Origin: an uncultured Bacteroidales bacterium
Lineage (GTDB): Bacteria > Bacteroidota > Bacteroidia > Bacteroidales > Paludibacteraceae
DNA length: 42,407 bases
NCBI GenBank assembly: GCA_937910305.1
Contig: CALEPS010000054.1
Span: 1 to 42,407 of the forward strand
Direction of reading: 5' to 3'
How positions within the stretch are numbered: position 1 is the first letter of the stretch; every line of letters starts with the position of its first letter. Shown one piece after another: positions 7,550-14,078 of the stretch. Made by a program: the position numbers and the translations under genes. The notes beneath the pieces were generated by a model. It was not told the DNA's origin. It ran no database searches and saw only the letters and a list, made by a program, of their open reading frames with translations.

Positions 7550-7623
7550 GGCCCCGTAGCTCAATTGAATAGAGTGTCAGATTCCGGTTCTGAAGGTTCT
7601 GGGTTTGAGCCCCAGCGGGGTCA
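7550..7623 (+). tRNA. tRNA-Arg, anticodon CCG
   Basis: Acceptor GGCCCCG/CGGGGTC, D arm GCTC...AGAG, anticodon arm TCAGA-TTCCGGT-TCTGA (CCG, reads CGG), T arm CTGGG-TTTGAGC-CCCAG. CCA is not encoded. Its 3' end is duplicated 40 nt further on. Confidence 0.94.
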
Positions 7624-7680
7624 CAGAGCAGAAGCTCGCACCGCAGGTGCAAATTAGTAAATTTGCCCAGCGGGGTCACA
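7611..7680 (+). repeat. Duplicated tRNA-Arg 3' end flanking three small hairpins
   Basis: CCCAGCGGGGTCACA occurs at 7611-7625 (in the tRNA) and exactly at 7666-7680. The 40 nt between are three adjacent stem-loops: GAGC-agaa-GCTC (7626-7637), GCACC-gca-GGTGC (7638-7650) and CAAATT-agta-AATTTG (7650-7665). Direct repeats of a tRNA 3' end resemble attachment-site footprints, but the enclosed DNA is far too small for a mobile element. Confidence 0.85.
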
Positions 7681-7708
7681 AAAGGCAGCCAAGTCGGCTG
7701 CCTTTGTC
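7681..7708. terminator. Terminator closing the tmRNA - tRNA-Arg unit
   Basis: Perfect 10-bp stem AAAGGCAGCC / GGCTGCCTTT with loop AAGTC. It can act in both directions and lies between convergent units. Confidence 0.85.
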
Positions 7709-7711
7709 GTA

Positions 7712-7751
7712 CTAGTTTCCTAGTTTCCTAGTTTTCTAGTATCCTAATTTT
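7712..7751. repeat. 8-bp tandem array, 5 units, overlapping a stop codon
   Basis: ctagtttc, ctagtttc, ctagtttt, ctagtatc, ctaatttt. On the minus strand it contributes the final codons and TAG stop of the endonuclease-like gene. Confidence 0.85.
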
Positions 7752-9013
7752 ACATCTACCACTATCGGGTCATGGTCTGCATACCGGTGTTTGCTCTTGT
7801 CCTTCATCTTGTATGCCCCGTGCGAATAGTACCAGTCGGCATTCACATGCCACGGTTGGACGCGGACGATCTGCTTTGCCATGCCGGGTGAAGCGAAACA
7901 GCGGTCCAGATAACCTGCCTCTCCTTTATAACTGTACGAATAGTTCTTCGATCTGCCTTGCGGAAGCATGTCTGTATATCCGGCACGGATGATCGTCTGA
8001 ATAGGTTGTTCCTGGGTATAGCAGTTGTAGTCGCCTAATAATAACACATCCTCGTCGCCGAATGCCTCTATGGCTTTGGGTAGCATGGCCAGCAAGGAGT
8101 CTGCATTCTGCATTCGCCGCAGATTGGTGTCATATTGTGTGCGGCCGGGGCGTTTGGATTTGAAATGATTGACGCTGATAATAATCTTTTCTCCTGTGGC
8201 TATCTCTTCGAAACCTACAGCGAACATACGCGAGTAGTAGTGATTTGTGGTATCTTGATAGGCGGACAAGGGCATGGTGTACGGACGTACGCGTCCGGTG
8301 TCGTAGATGAAACAACCGCCAATCCTGTCCATGTCTTCCATCGGCATGGCGATAAAGGCATATCTCCTTCCGCCTTTGTTCATCGCGTTTACCAGCATCG
8401 CCGGAGCCTTGTTGCCTACTTGCATCTCGCAGCAGGCAATAACATCCGCGTGCATGCTACGTAATGCAGAAGACAGTTTCTTTGTCTTTACCGCCAGTTG
8501 TTTCGGGGTTGTGCGTTTATGGGCATAGCCGCCCAGATCTGCGAAATAATTCTCTATGTTCGCTCCCACTATCCGCAACTCGCCCTTCTTCGCCCGTTGC
8601 AAGCGGTCTTTGGGCAAATGCTTTGTGCGGATAGACTTGCCGGTCAGCAACTGCCGCTCGCCTGTCACACGTGCTTTCAGCCTGCAGATGATATCACCGG
8701 TCCGGACGTCGTAATACCGGTTTCTGCAATGGAGAATGACACTCGCTTCACGGTTATGTTCACGCAATATTTCATAGTCGGTACTGTCTCCGTCCGCCAG
8801 ACCCGCAGCGCGCTCTTCCGGACAGAAGAGCCGCTCCGGCGCTAAAACCAAAGAGTCGTAGAAATTACCGCAAACAAGAAGTGGGGTGGTGATCTCGACA
8901 GTCCGGTTGGTGTACTGCTCCCAATGAGCCTGCAGCGTGTCTAATGAAACACGCTCCACGGCATGGACAGCGAGGACGGAAGTAATGATGAAAAAGAGAG
9001 TGATTCTGCGCAT
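7736..9013 (-). CDS. Secreted endonuclease/exonuclease/phosphatase-family protein
   Basis: 425 aa from ATG 9013, chosen because it gives a signal peptide (MRRITLFFIITSVLAVHA) 20 nt after the -7 box at 9033-9040. Residues about 20-140 are an N-terminal domain resembling the OB-like module seen in some secreted nucleases. Residues about 145-425 show the exonuclease-endonuclease-phosphatase fold: RIVGANIENYF, DVIACCEMQ (catalytic Glu region), ISVNHFKSKRPG, LLLGDYNCYTQEQP (metal-binding Asp/Asn) and the C-terminal YADHDPIVVDVKL (catalytic Asp-His). Probably an extracellular or periplasmic nuclease. The last codons lie in an 8-bp array. Confidence 0.88.
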   Translation of the reverse strand: MRRITLFFIITSVLAVHAVERVSLDTLQAHWEQYTNRTVEITTPLLVCGNFYDSLVLAPERLFCPEERAAGLADGDSTDYEILREHNREASVILHCRNRYYDVRTGDIICRLKARVTGERQLLTGKSIRTKHLPKDRLQRAKKGELRIVGANIENYFADLGGYAHKRTTPKQLAVKTKKLSSALRSMHADVIACCEMQVGNKAPAMLVNAMNKGGRRYAFIAMPMEDMDRIGGCFIYDTGRVRPYTMPLSAYQDTTNHYYSRMFAVGFEEIATGEKIIISVNHFKSKRPGRTQYDTNLRRMQNADSLLAMLPKAIEAFGDEDVLLLGDYNCYTQEQPIQTIIRAGYTDMLPQGRSKNYSYSYKGEAGYLDRCFASPGMAKQIVRVQPWHVNADWYYSHGAYKMKDKSKHRYADHDPIVVDVKLGY

Positions 9014-9032
9014 AGTGATTTGATTTTGAGCG

Positions 9033-9063
9033 CAAAGGTACAAAAAAAATCTCATATACGCAA
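9033..9063 (-). promoter_or_regulatory. Promoter for the endonuclease-like gene, nested in a terminator
   Basis: Minus strand: TTG (9063-9061), 20-nt spacer, TACCTTTG (9040-9033). The TTG lies in the loop of the initiator-tRNA terminator, and its T tract fills much of the spacer. Confidence 0.8.
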
Positions 9064-9080
9064 GTGTACATGAGATTTTT
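9042..9080 (-). terminator. Terminator of initiator tRNA
   Basis: Minus-strand stem AAAATCTCAT (9079-9070) with ATGAGATTTT (9055-9046), followed by T residues to 9042. Confidence 0.8.
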
Positions 9081-9082
9081 AG

Positions 9083-9154
<72 letters not shown>

Positions 9155-9188
9155 CCACTTATTTCGACGCAAATTCCGAAATCGACGA

Positions 9189-9220
9189 CAAAGGTACTGC
9201 TTTTTTTTGACATATACAAA
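9189..9220 (-). promoter_or_regulatory. Promoter for initiator tRNA
   Basis: Minus strand: TTTG (9220-9217), 20-nt spacer, TACCTTTG (9196-9189). Confidence 0.8.
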
Positions 9221-9235
9221 TAAATTTGCATTTTT

Positions 9236-9267
9236 TTTGCATATTTGCGAAAAAAAGTGTACCTTTG
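9236..9267 (+). promoter_or_regulatory. Promoter for the nucleosidase-like gene and rlmI
   Basis: TTTG (9236-9239), 20-nt spacer, TACCTTTG (9260-9267); start codon 19 nt downstream. Divergent from the fMet promoter, with -33 boxes 15 bp apart. Confidence 0.82.
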
Positions 9268-9286
9268 TGCCCAAATTCAAATCACT

Positions 9287-9826
9287 ATGGCGAAAAACGA
9301 AGTTAATCGTGCCCTTGCGGCGAAGAAATATATCGTAATGGCAGAGGAAGGCGAGCAGGTCTTGCTGGACAAAGCGCGTGAGCAACTGGGCTTGGATCTG
9401 AAGGATGCTGAGCTTATCTATACGGGCGTGGGCGCAATCAATATCATTCAAACCCTGCGAGACCTCGACCGCGAGGCGGAGATTTACAATATCGGCTATG
9501 CCGGCAGTGCGAATTTCGACCTGGGTACGTGGGTGGAAGTGACGGAAGTGCGCCTCAATCATCCTAATGTGACCTATCCGGAGCCGGAACTGAAACTGAT
9601 CGATGAGTCTTTGGGAGCAGAACTGCCGCTGGACCATGATACCGTTCGTGCGGTATGCTATACTAACTGCGATTTCGTGCTCGCTTCGGATTATAAGGAC
9701 TGCGTGTTTGATATGGAGCTGGCGTTCATAGCCGCACTGGGTTTCAAGCACCTCCATGCCCTCAAATACGTGAGCGACAACCTCTCGCTCCATGCTTACC
9801 ACGAACTGACAAACGGCGTAGAATGA
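9287..9826 (+). CDS. Nucleoside phosphorylase / nucleosidase-like protein
   Basis: 179 aa from ATG 9287 (the upstream ATG at 9245 precedes the promoter box). It starts AAKKYIVMAEEGEQVLLDKA, then IYTGVGAINIIQTLRDL (phosphorylase-superfamily ribose/base region), YNIGYAGSANFDLGTWVEV and a C-terminal FDMELAFIAALGFKHLHALKYVSDN, which resembles the MTA/SAH nucleosidase active-site and catalytic Asp loops. It is clearly shorter than full nucleosidases (about 230 aa), so substrate and even activity are uncertain. The stop overlaps the rlmI start (ATGA). Confidence 0.7.
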   Translation: MAKNEVNRALAAKKYIVMAEEGEQVLLDKAREQLGLDLKDAELIYTGVGAINIIQTLRDLDREAEIYNIGYAGSANFDLGTWVEVTEVRLNHPNVTYPEPELKLIDESLGAELPLDHDTVRAVCYTNCDFVLASDYKDCVFDMELAFIAALGFKHLHALKYVSDNLSLHAYHELTNGVE

Positions 9827-11082
9827 CAACCATCTATTTAAAACCACATAAAGAGGAGTCGCTCAAGCGTTTTCACCCTTGGGTGTTCAGCGGAGCGATA
9901 GCCCGCGTAGTGCTGGACGCCGCGCATAAAGCGGCTTCGCCGGAAGAGGGCGAGTTGGTTGCTGTCCGTTCGGCAGCGGACGAGACGCTCGGTGTCGGAC
10001 ACTGGCAGGTCGGCTCTATTGCGGTACGTATCTTGGCGTTCGGTGTGGAGAAGTTGCCGCGGGACTTTTGGCGCGAACGTATCCGCGCAGCGTACCAGGT
10101 AAGAGAGGCGATCGGAATAACCCCATCCCAACCTTCCCCTCAAGGGAAGGAGAATAATACTTTCCGTCTGATTCACGGAGAAGGTGATTTTCTGCCGGGG
10201 CTGATAGTGGATGTCTATGCAGAAACGGCTGTTATTCAGGCGCACTCGGTGGGCATGCATGTCTGCCGGAACGAGATAGCGGAAGCTATCCTTGCTGAGG
10301 TGCCGCAAGTACAGAATATCTATTATAAAAGCGACGACACTTTGCCCTTCAAGGCTCCGGTAGAGGGAGAGAAAACGGGATGGTTAGTCGAAAGTCAAAA
10401 GACCGCTTCGCTCAAAGACAAAAGCCGGAGTGACGAGTTCTGGAGTGTGGAGAACGGGCTGGAGTTCCGCATCGACTGGCTGCGGGGACAGAAAACAGGT
10501 TTCTTTATTGACCAGCGTGAGAACCGCGCACTGGTTGAGCGGTATGCCAAAGACAAAGATGTGCTCAACATGTTCTGCTACACCGGCGGCTTCTCGCTAT
10601 ACGCCCTCCGCGGAGGAGCCAAGACGGTTGATTCGGTAGATGTGAGCCAGAAAGCGATAGACTTGGTCAATATCAATGTAGCAAGGAATTTCCCGGAAGC
10701 CACAAACCATACGGCAGTGGCAGCCGATGCCTTTGAGTATCTCACGGCGCAGAAAGCGCAGGGACGCACGTACGACCTGATTATTTTGGATCCTCCGGCT
10801 TTTGCCAAGCACCGCGATGCGGTCAAGAACGCTCTGCGCGGCTACCAGCGTATCAATGCCAAGGCGATAGAGATGATTCGTCCGGGCGGCATTCTGTTTA
10901 CTTTCTCCTGCTCGCAGGCGGTGGACAAAGAAGCGTTCCGTCTGGCGGTGTTCAGTGCGGCGGCGCAAGTGGGACGCAAAGTGCGCATCCTCCATCAGCT
11001 CCATCAGCCGCAAGACCATCCCATCAATATCTACCATCCCGAAGGCGAATACCTCAAAGGGCTCGTTCTTTATGTTGAATAA
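9823..11082 (+). CDS. rlmI: RlmI-like 23S rRNA (cytosine-5) methyltransferase
   Basis: 419 aa. N-terminal PUA-like domain (YLKPHKEESLKRFHPWVFSGAI) and a Rossmann methyltransferase domain: GQKTGFFIDQRENR, VLNMFCYTGGFSLYALRGG (SAM motif I), LIILDPPAFAKH (motif IV), LFTFSCSQ (catalytic Cys motif VI), YHPEGEYLKGLVL at the end. This family methylates C1962 of 23S rRNA. It is longer than typical because of two in-frame repeat insertions: TPSQPSPQGKENN (from 10126) and a stretch around ESQKTASLKDKSRSDE (10386-10426). Both fall at predicted surface loops before the SAM domain. Translationally coupled to the gene upstream. Confidence 0.9.
   Translation: MTTIYLKPHKEESLKRFHPWVFSGAIARVVLDAAHKAASPEEGELVAVRSAADETLGVGHWQVGSIAVRILAFGVEKLPRDFWRERIRAAYQVREAIGITPSQPSPQGKENNTFRLIHGEGDFLPGLIVDVYAETAVIQAHSVGMHVCRNEIAEAILAEVPQVQNIYYKSDDTLPFKAPVEGEKTGWLVESQKTASLKDKSRSDEFWSVENGLEFRIDWLRGQKTGFFIDQRENRALVERYAKDKDVLNMFCYTGGFSLYALRGGAKTVDSVDVSQKAIDLVNINVARNFPEATNHTAVAADAFEYLTAQKAQGRTYDLIILDPPAFAKHRDAVKNALRGYQRINAKAIEMIRPGGILFTFSCSQAVDKEAFRLAVFSAAAQVGRKVRILHQLHQPQDHPINIYHPEGEYLKGLVLYVE
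10126..10152. repeat. Palindromic element family 1 inside rlmI
   Basis: Core CCTTCCC-ctcaa-GGGAAGG (10132-10150), preceded by ccccatccca. It is read in frame as P-S-Q-P-S-P-Q-G-K. Other copies: 1-20, 18916-18959, 29807-29842, 36483-36497, 39124-39151. Confidence 0.85.
10386..10426. repeat. Element family 2 (AGACCGCTTCGCT) inside rlmI
   Basis: agtcgaaagtcaaaagaccgcttcgctcaaagacaaaag pattern: gaccgcttcgct flanked by imperfect aaagtcaaa/caaagacaa repeats, in frame with RlmI. Related copies are at 18631, 21514, 36876 and 40941. Confidence 0.7.
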
Positions 11083-11139
11083 TTGAGAATTTTGAATTGT
11101 GAATTTTGTAATAATCGTGCCCCTTGGGGCTAAGAATTG
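11081..11139. repeat. 7-bp array (4 units) plus GCCCC-tt-GGGGC palindrome
   Basis: aattgag, aattttg, aattgtg, aattttg (11081-11108) begins in the rlmI stop codon. It is followed by cgtgccccttggggctaag (11116-11134). The same palindromic element occurs twice at 32701-32747. Together they fill the gap before the exonuclease gene. Confidence 0.85.
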
Positions 11140-11149
11140 TGAATGACGC

Positions 11150-12040
11150 ATGAACCTTGTTTGTTTTGATACAGAGACCACCGGTCTGGACGTGCAAAAA
11201 GACCATATTATCCAGCTCTCGTTAGTGAAAGTGGAGACGGCGGATTGGTCTGTTGTGGACCAGCGGGACTGGTATATCCTGCCGGAAGGGGAGTTCTCTA
11301 TCCCAGCGGAAGCGGAGGCGGTACATCATATCTCCAAGACTTTCCTGCAGGAGAACGGCGTTTCGCTCCACAGCGTCTATGACGAACTGATGGCTTTTAC
11401 CGACGGGTGCGACATCCTGTCCTATAACGGCAACGGCTTTGACGCGCCTATACTGCATTATAACCTGAAACGTATCGGCAAGGATTTTGTCTTCGACGGC
11501 CGTGTCTGGTACGATGCGCTGGCGCTGGAACGTATTCACATGGCGGGTCAGATTGATCCGGAGACAGGCGAGAAATACCACTGCAATCTGACGGCTGCAT
11601 ACACGCGTTATTACGGCCATCCGTTCGAGGGTGCGCATAACTCGCTGGACGATGTGATGGCTACGATAGAGGTGTTCAAAGCCCAGGTGGCGGCGCACGG
11701 ATGGGAATGGGCGCAACGGGAGGAGTTCGGATTCATCTCTTTTGACCGATGGCTTGTCAGACGAGGCAATTATTACTACCTCAGCCAGGGCGGGCACAAA
11801 GGAGAGTCGATCGAATCGATGATGCGGATCGATAAGAGTTATCTGGAGTGGATTGTGGACAAATGCAAATGGACGGACGACCAGACAAGACAGATCATCC
11901 TTGCGGTCTTGGAGCCTGGTAAATCTAGAAAAACTAGTTCTTCCAGTTCAACTAGTTCGTCTAGTCCTTCTAAGACCCCCTCACGGGGTAAAAAACGCTC
12001 CAAAGGAACGATCACGGATGCCGATTTGAGCCTTTTTTAG
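11150..12040 (+). CDS. DnaQ-like 3'-5' exonuclease with C-terminal clamp-binding motif
   Basis: 296 aa. Exonuclease domain, residues 1-180, with the DEDDh motifs: FDTETTG (about residue 5), YNGNGFDAPILHYN (Exo II) and GAHNSLDDVMATIEV (Exo III His-Asp). Residues about 185-255 form a C-terminal extension (EEFGFISFDRWLVRRGNYYYLSQGGHKGESI). A Ser/Thr/Lys-rich linker from the 9-bp array 11925-11978 then leads to the last residues ITDADLSLF. DLSLF matches the consensus of peptides that dock on the DnaN sliding clamp (QL[SD]LF). The layout suggests a tethered proofreading or repair exonuclease working with DnaN (20389). It is not obviously the replicative epsilon subunit. Confidence 0.82.
   Translation: MNLVCFDTETTGLDVQKDHIIQLSLVKVETADWSVVDQRDWYILPEGEFSIPAEAEAVHHISKTFLQENGVSLHSVYDELMAFTDGCDILSYNGNGFDAPILHYNLKRIGKDFVFDGRVWYDALALERIHMAGQIDPETGEKYHCNLTAAYTRYYGHPFEGAHNSLDDVMATIEVFKAQVAAHGWEWAQREEFGFISFDRWLVRRGNYYYLSQGGHKGESIESMMRIDKSYLEWIVDKCKWTDDQTRQIILAVLEPGKSRKTSSSSSTSSSSPSKTPSRGKKRSKGTITDADLSLF
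11925..11978 (+). repeat. 9-bp in-frame tandem array in the exonuclease linker
   Basis: Units ctagaaaaa, ctagttctt, ccagttcaa, ctagttcgt, ctagtcctt, ctaagaccc. Period 9 keeps the frame, giving a run of S, T and K. The unit resembles the 8-bp ctagtttc array at 7712. Confidence 0.85.
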
Positions 12041-12079
12041 CAAAAAAAGTGTGCCTAAGTTCACTTTTTTACTAAAATA

Positions 12080-12111
12080 TTTGTGTAATTCAAAAAAAAG
12101 CAGTACCTTTG
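12080..12111 (+). promoter_or_regulatory. Promoter for tRNA-Cys (and sufB)
   Basis: TTTG (12080-12083), 20-nt spacer, TACCTTTG (12104-12111). It is the only promoter visible upstream of sufB. Confidence 0.82.
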
Positions 12112-12126
12112 CACCCGCTTTGCTAA

Positions 12127-12161
12127 ATGGTACATGGTACATGTCCAAATGGTAAATGATT
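12127..12161. repeat. 7-bp array (5 units) before tRNA-Cys
   Basis: atggtac, atggtac, atgtcca, aatggta, aatgatt. The aatggtaaatga sequence is also the unit of the 15-bp arrays in sufB and the MFS gene. Confidence 0.75.
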
Positions 12162-12162
12162 T

Positions 12163-12237
12163 GGCCGGTTGGATGAGCGACTTAGTCAGCGGTCTGCAAA
12201 ACCGTATAGAGCGGTTTGACTCCGCTACCGGCCTCCA
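12163..12237 (+). tRNA. tRNA-Cys, anticodon GCA, CCA encoded
   Basis: Acceptor GGCCGGT/ACCGGCC, discriminator T (a tRNA-Cys identity base), CCA encoded at 12235-12237. Anticodon loop CTGCAAA (GCA) on the stem CGGT/ACCG. T arm AGCGG-TTTGACT-CCGCT. It is the only tRNA in the window with an encoded CCA. Confidence 0.94.
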
Positions 12238-12265
12238 AGCCGCCACACGATGGCGGCTTTGTTTT
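12237..12265 (+). terminator. Hairpin between tRNA-Cys and sufB
   Basis: AAGCCGCC (12237-12244) pairs with GGCGGCTT (12252-12259), followed by TGTTTTT and then ATG 12267. This looks like a factor-independent terminator placed 1-2 nt before the sufB start codon. Confidence 0.82.
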
Positions 12266-12266
12266 T

Positions 12267-13739
12267 ATGGATAGTGTAATCAAGGACATAACTTCGCAGG
12301 AGTACAAGTATGGTTTCACAACGGATGTAGAGACCGAGATTGTACCGGCAGGACTGAATGAGGACATCATCCGGTTGATTTCAGCGAAGAAAGGCGAACC
12401 CGAATGGCTTCTGGAGTTCCGCCTCAAGGCTTTCCGCAAATGGCAGACGATGCAAGTGCCTACCTGGGCGCATCTGGATATTCCCGAGATTGATTTTCAG
12501 GCGATTTCCTATTATGCCGCTCCGAAAGCGAAAGCAAAATCTCCAAATGGCTCAATAAATGACCAAATGGTAAATGACCAAATGGTAAATGAGATAGACC
12601 CCGAGATCATGAAGACCTTCGACAAACTCGGTATTCCTTTGGAGGAGCGCGCTGCGCTGGCGGGAAACATGGCGGTGGATGCTGTCATGGACTCGGTGTC
12701 GGTCAAGACCACTTTCCGGGATACCCTGGCGGAGAAAGGCATCATCTTCTGTTCTATCTCCGAAGCCGTGCGCGAGCACCCCGATCTGGTGAAGGAATAT
12801 CTTGGTTCGGTCGTGCCGCCGACGGATAATTTCTACGCGGCGCTGAACTCGGCTGTCTTCTCGGATGGCAGTTTTGTCTATGTGCCGAAAGGCGTCCGCT
12901 GCCCGATGGAACTGAGTACGTATTTCCGTATCAATGCCGGTAAGACGGGTCAGTTCGAGCGCACGCTGTTGATAGCAGACGAGGGTGCGTATCTCTCTTA
13001 TCTGGAGGGCTGTACGGCGCCGATGAGGGACGAGAACCAGTTGCATGCCGCTATCGTGGAGATAGTGGTTCGCAAGGATGCCGAGGTCAAGTATTCGACC
13101 GTGCAGAACTGGTATCCGGGCGACAAGGAAGGCAAGGGCGGTATCTATAATTTCGTGACCAAACGCGGTATCACCTATGAGAACGCGCGTCTGAGTTGGA
13201 CCCAGGTGGAGACCGGTTCGGCTATCACATGGAAATACCCGTCCTGTATCCTCCGCGGCGATAACTCCACGGCGGAGTTCTATTCCGTGGCGGTGACCAA
13301 CAACTACCAGCAGGCGGACACAGGCACCAAGATGATTCATATCGGCAAGAACACGCGTTCACGTATTGTCTCCAAAGGTATCTCAGCCGGGCATAGCCAG
13401 AATGCCTACCGCGGACTGGTGAAGATGGGGCTGAAGGCGGAGAATGCACGCAATTTCAGCCAGTGCGACAGCCTGCTCTTGGGCGACCAATGCGGTGCGC
13501 ATACCTTCCCGGATATGATTATTTCGAACCCTACGGCAACGGTGGAGCACGAAGCCACGACCTCTAAGATCAACGAGGACCAGCTCTTCTACTGCCGCCA
13601 GCGCGGAATCAGTATGGAGGATGCTGTAGGCCTGATCGTCAACGGTTATGCCAAAGAGGTGATGGACAAGCTCCCGATGGAGTTTGCCGTAGAAGCGCAG
13701 AAACTTCTCCAGGTCACCCTCGAAGGCTCCGTAGGATAA
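12267..13739 (+). CDS. sufB: Fe-S cluster assembly scaffold protein SufB
   Basis: 490 aa from ATG 12267. Motifs of SufB: YKYGFTTDVETEIVPAG at the N terminus, EPEWLLEFRLKAFRKW, GLDEDIIRLISAKKGEPEWL-like region, VPPTDNFYAALNSAVFSDGSFVYVPKGV, LSYLEGCTAP, VQNWYPGDKEGKGGIYNFVTKRG and the C-terminal YCRQRGISMEDA. It forms the cytosolic SufBCD complex that builds Fe-S clusters from sulfide supplied via SufS. Residues about 95-107 (NDQMVNDQMVN) come from an inserted 15-bp tandem repeat. The usual partners sufC, sufD and sufS are absent downstream; a 138-bp palindrome follows instead. Expression seems to depend on read-through from tRNA-Cys. Confidence 0.96.
   Translation: MDSVIKDITSQEYKYGFTTDVETEIVPAGLNEDIIRLISAKKGEPEWLLEFRLKAFRKWQTMQVPTWAHLDIPEIDFQAISYYAAPKAKAKSPNGSINDQMVNDQMVNEIDPEIMKTFDKLGIPLEERAALAGNMAVDAVMDSVSVKTTFRDTLAEKGIIFCSISEAVREHPDLVKEYLGSVVPPTDNFYAALNSAVFSDGSFVYVPKGVRCPMELSTYFRINAGKTGQFERTLLIADEGAYLSYLEGCTAPMRDENQLHAAIVEIVVRKDAEVKYSTVQNWYPGDKEGKGGIYNFVTKRGITYENARLSWTQVETGSAITWKYPSCILRGDNSTAEFYSVAVTNNYQQADTGTKMIHIGKNTRSRIVSKGISAGHSQNAYRGLVKMGLKAENARNFSQCDSLLLGDQCGAHTFPDMIISNPTATVEHEATTSKINEDQLFYCRQRGISMEDAVGLIVNGYAKEVMDKLPMEFAVEAQKLLQVTLEGSVG
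12558..12593 (+). repeat. 15-bp in-frame array inside sufB
   Basis: aatgaccaaatggta twice (12558-12572, 12573-12587), then aatgag. It encodes NDQMV repeats. A near-identical array lies in the MFS gene at 31821-31850. Confidence 0.9.
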
Positions 13740-13816
13740 GTTCTTGTCGCTTGCCGACATAAAACAGCAAAGACATATAAGCGCAAGTGTGCGCCGATTA
13801 GCGTAATAAGCCAAAC

Positions 13817-13954
13817 TTGATTTTCTGAAAACTGGACACTTTTAGAATAATCATTACAACTTCAAGCATGGTTTATGCACGCTCACGTAGTAGCGTGAGT
13901 TTTCCGTGCATTTATTTGAAGTTGTAAAGGTAGTCCAGAACCTCAGAAAATCAA
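13817..13954. other. 138-bp nested inverted repeat (MITE-like element or structured RNA)
   Basis: Nested complementary arms from outside in: TTGATTTTCTGA (13817-13828) with TCAGAAAATCAA (13943-13954); CTGGAC (13832) with GTCCAG (13933); TTACAACTTCAA (13854-13865) with TTGAAGTTGTAA (13916-13927); TGCACG (13876) with CGTGCA (13905); CTCACG (13882-13887) with CGTGAG (13894-13899). About 42 bp of paired stem. There is no coding potential. It sits between sufB and the promoter at 14018. No clear target-site duplication flanks it. The rest of the 13740-14017 gap shows nothing recognisable. Confidence 0.85.
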
Positions 13955-14017
13955 ATAAAGCAGCGAAAGCGCACGCTTTTATTTGTGTATAAATGACAAG
14001 AAAAATAATACCAACTA

Positions 14018-14048
14018 TTGCATAATTCAAGAAAAAGCTGTAATTTTG
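14018..14048 (+). promoter_or_regulatory. Promoter for the 14079 gene
   Basis: TTG (14018-14020), 20-nt spacer, TAATTTTG (14041-14048). Confidence 0.8.
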
Positions 14049-14078
14049 CAGCGAATTGTTAATAAAACATTCAAATTT

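Noticed and set aside
7611..7680. Integrative element attachment site pair
   Set aside because: The repeats enclose only 40 bp, and no integrase or cargo is nearby. Kept as a repeat feature only.
13817..13954. Integron attC site
   Set aside because: The arms do not match the conserved RYYYAAC / GTTRRRY core sites, and there is no integrase or gene cassette array.
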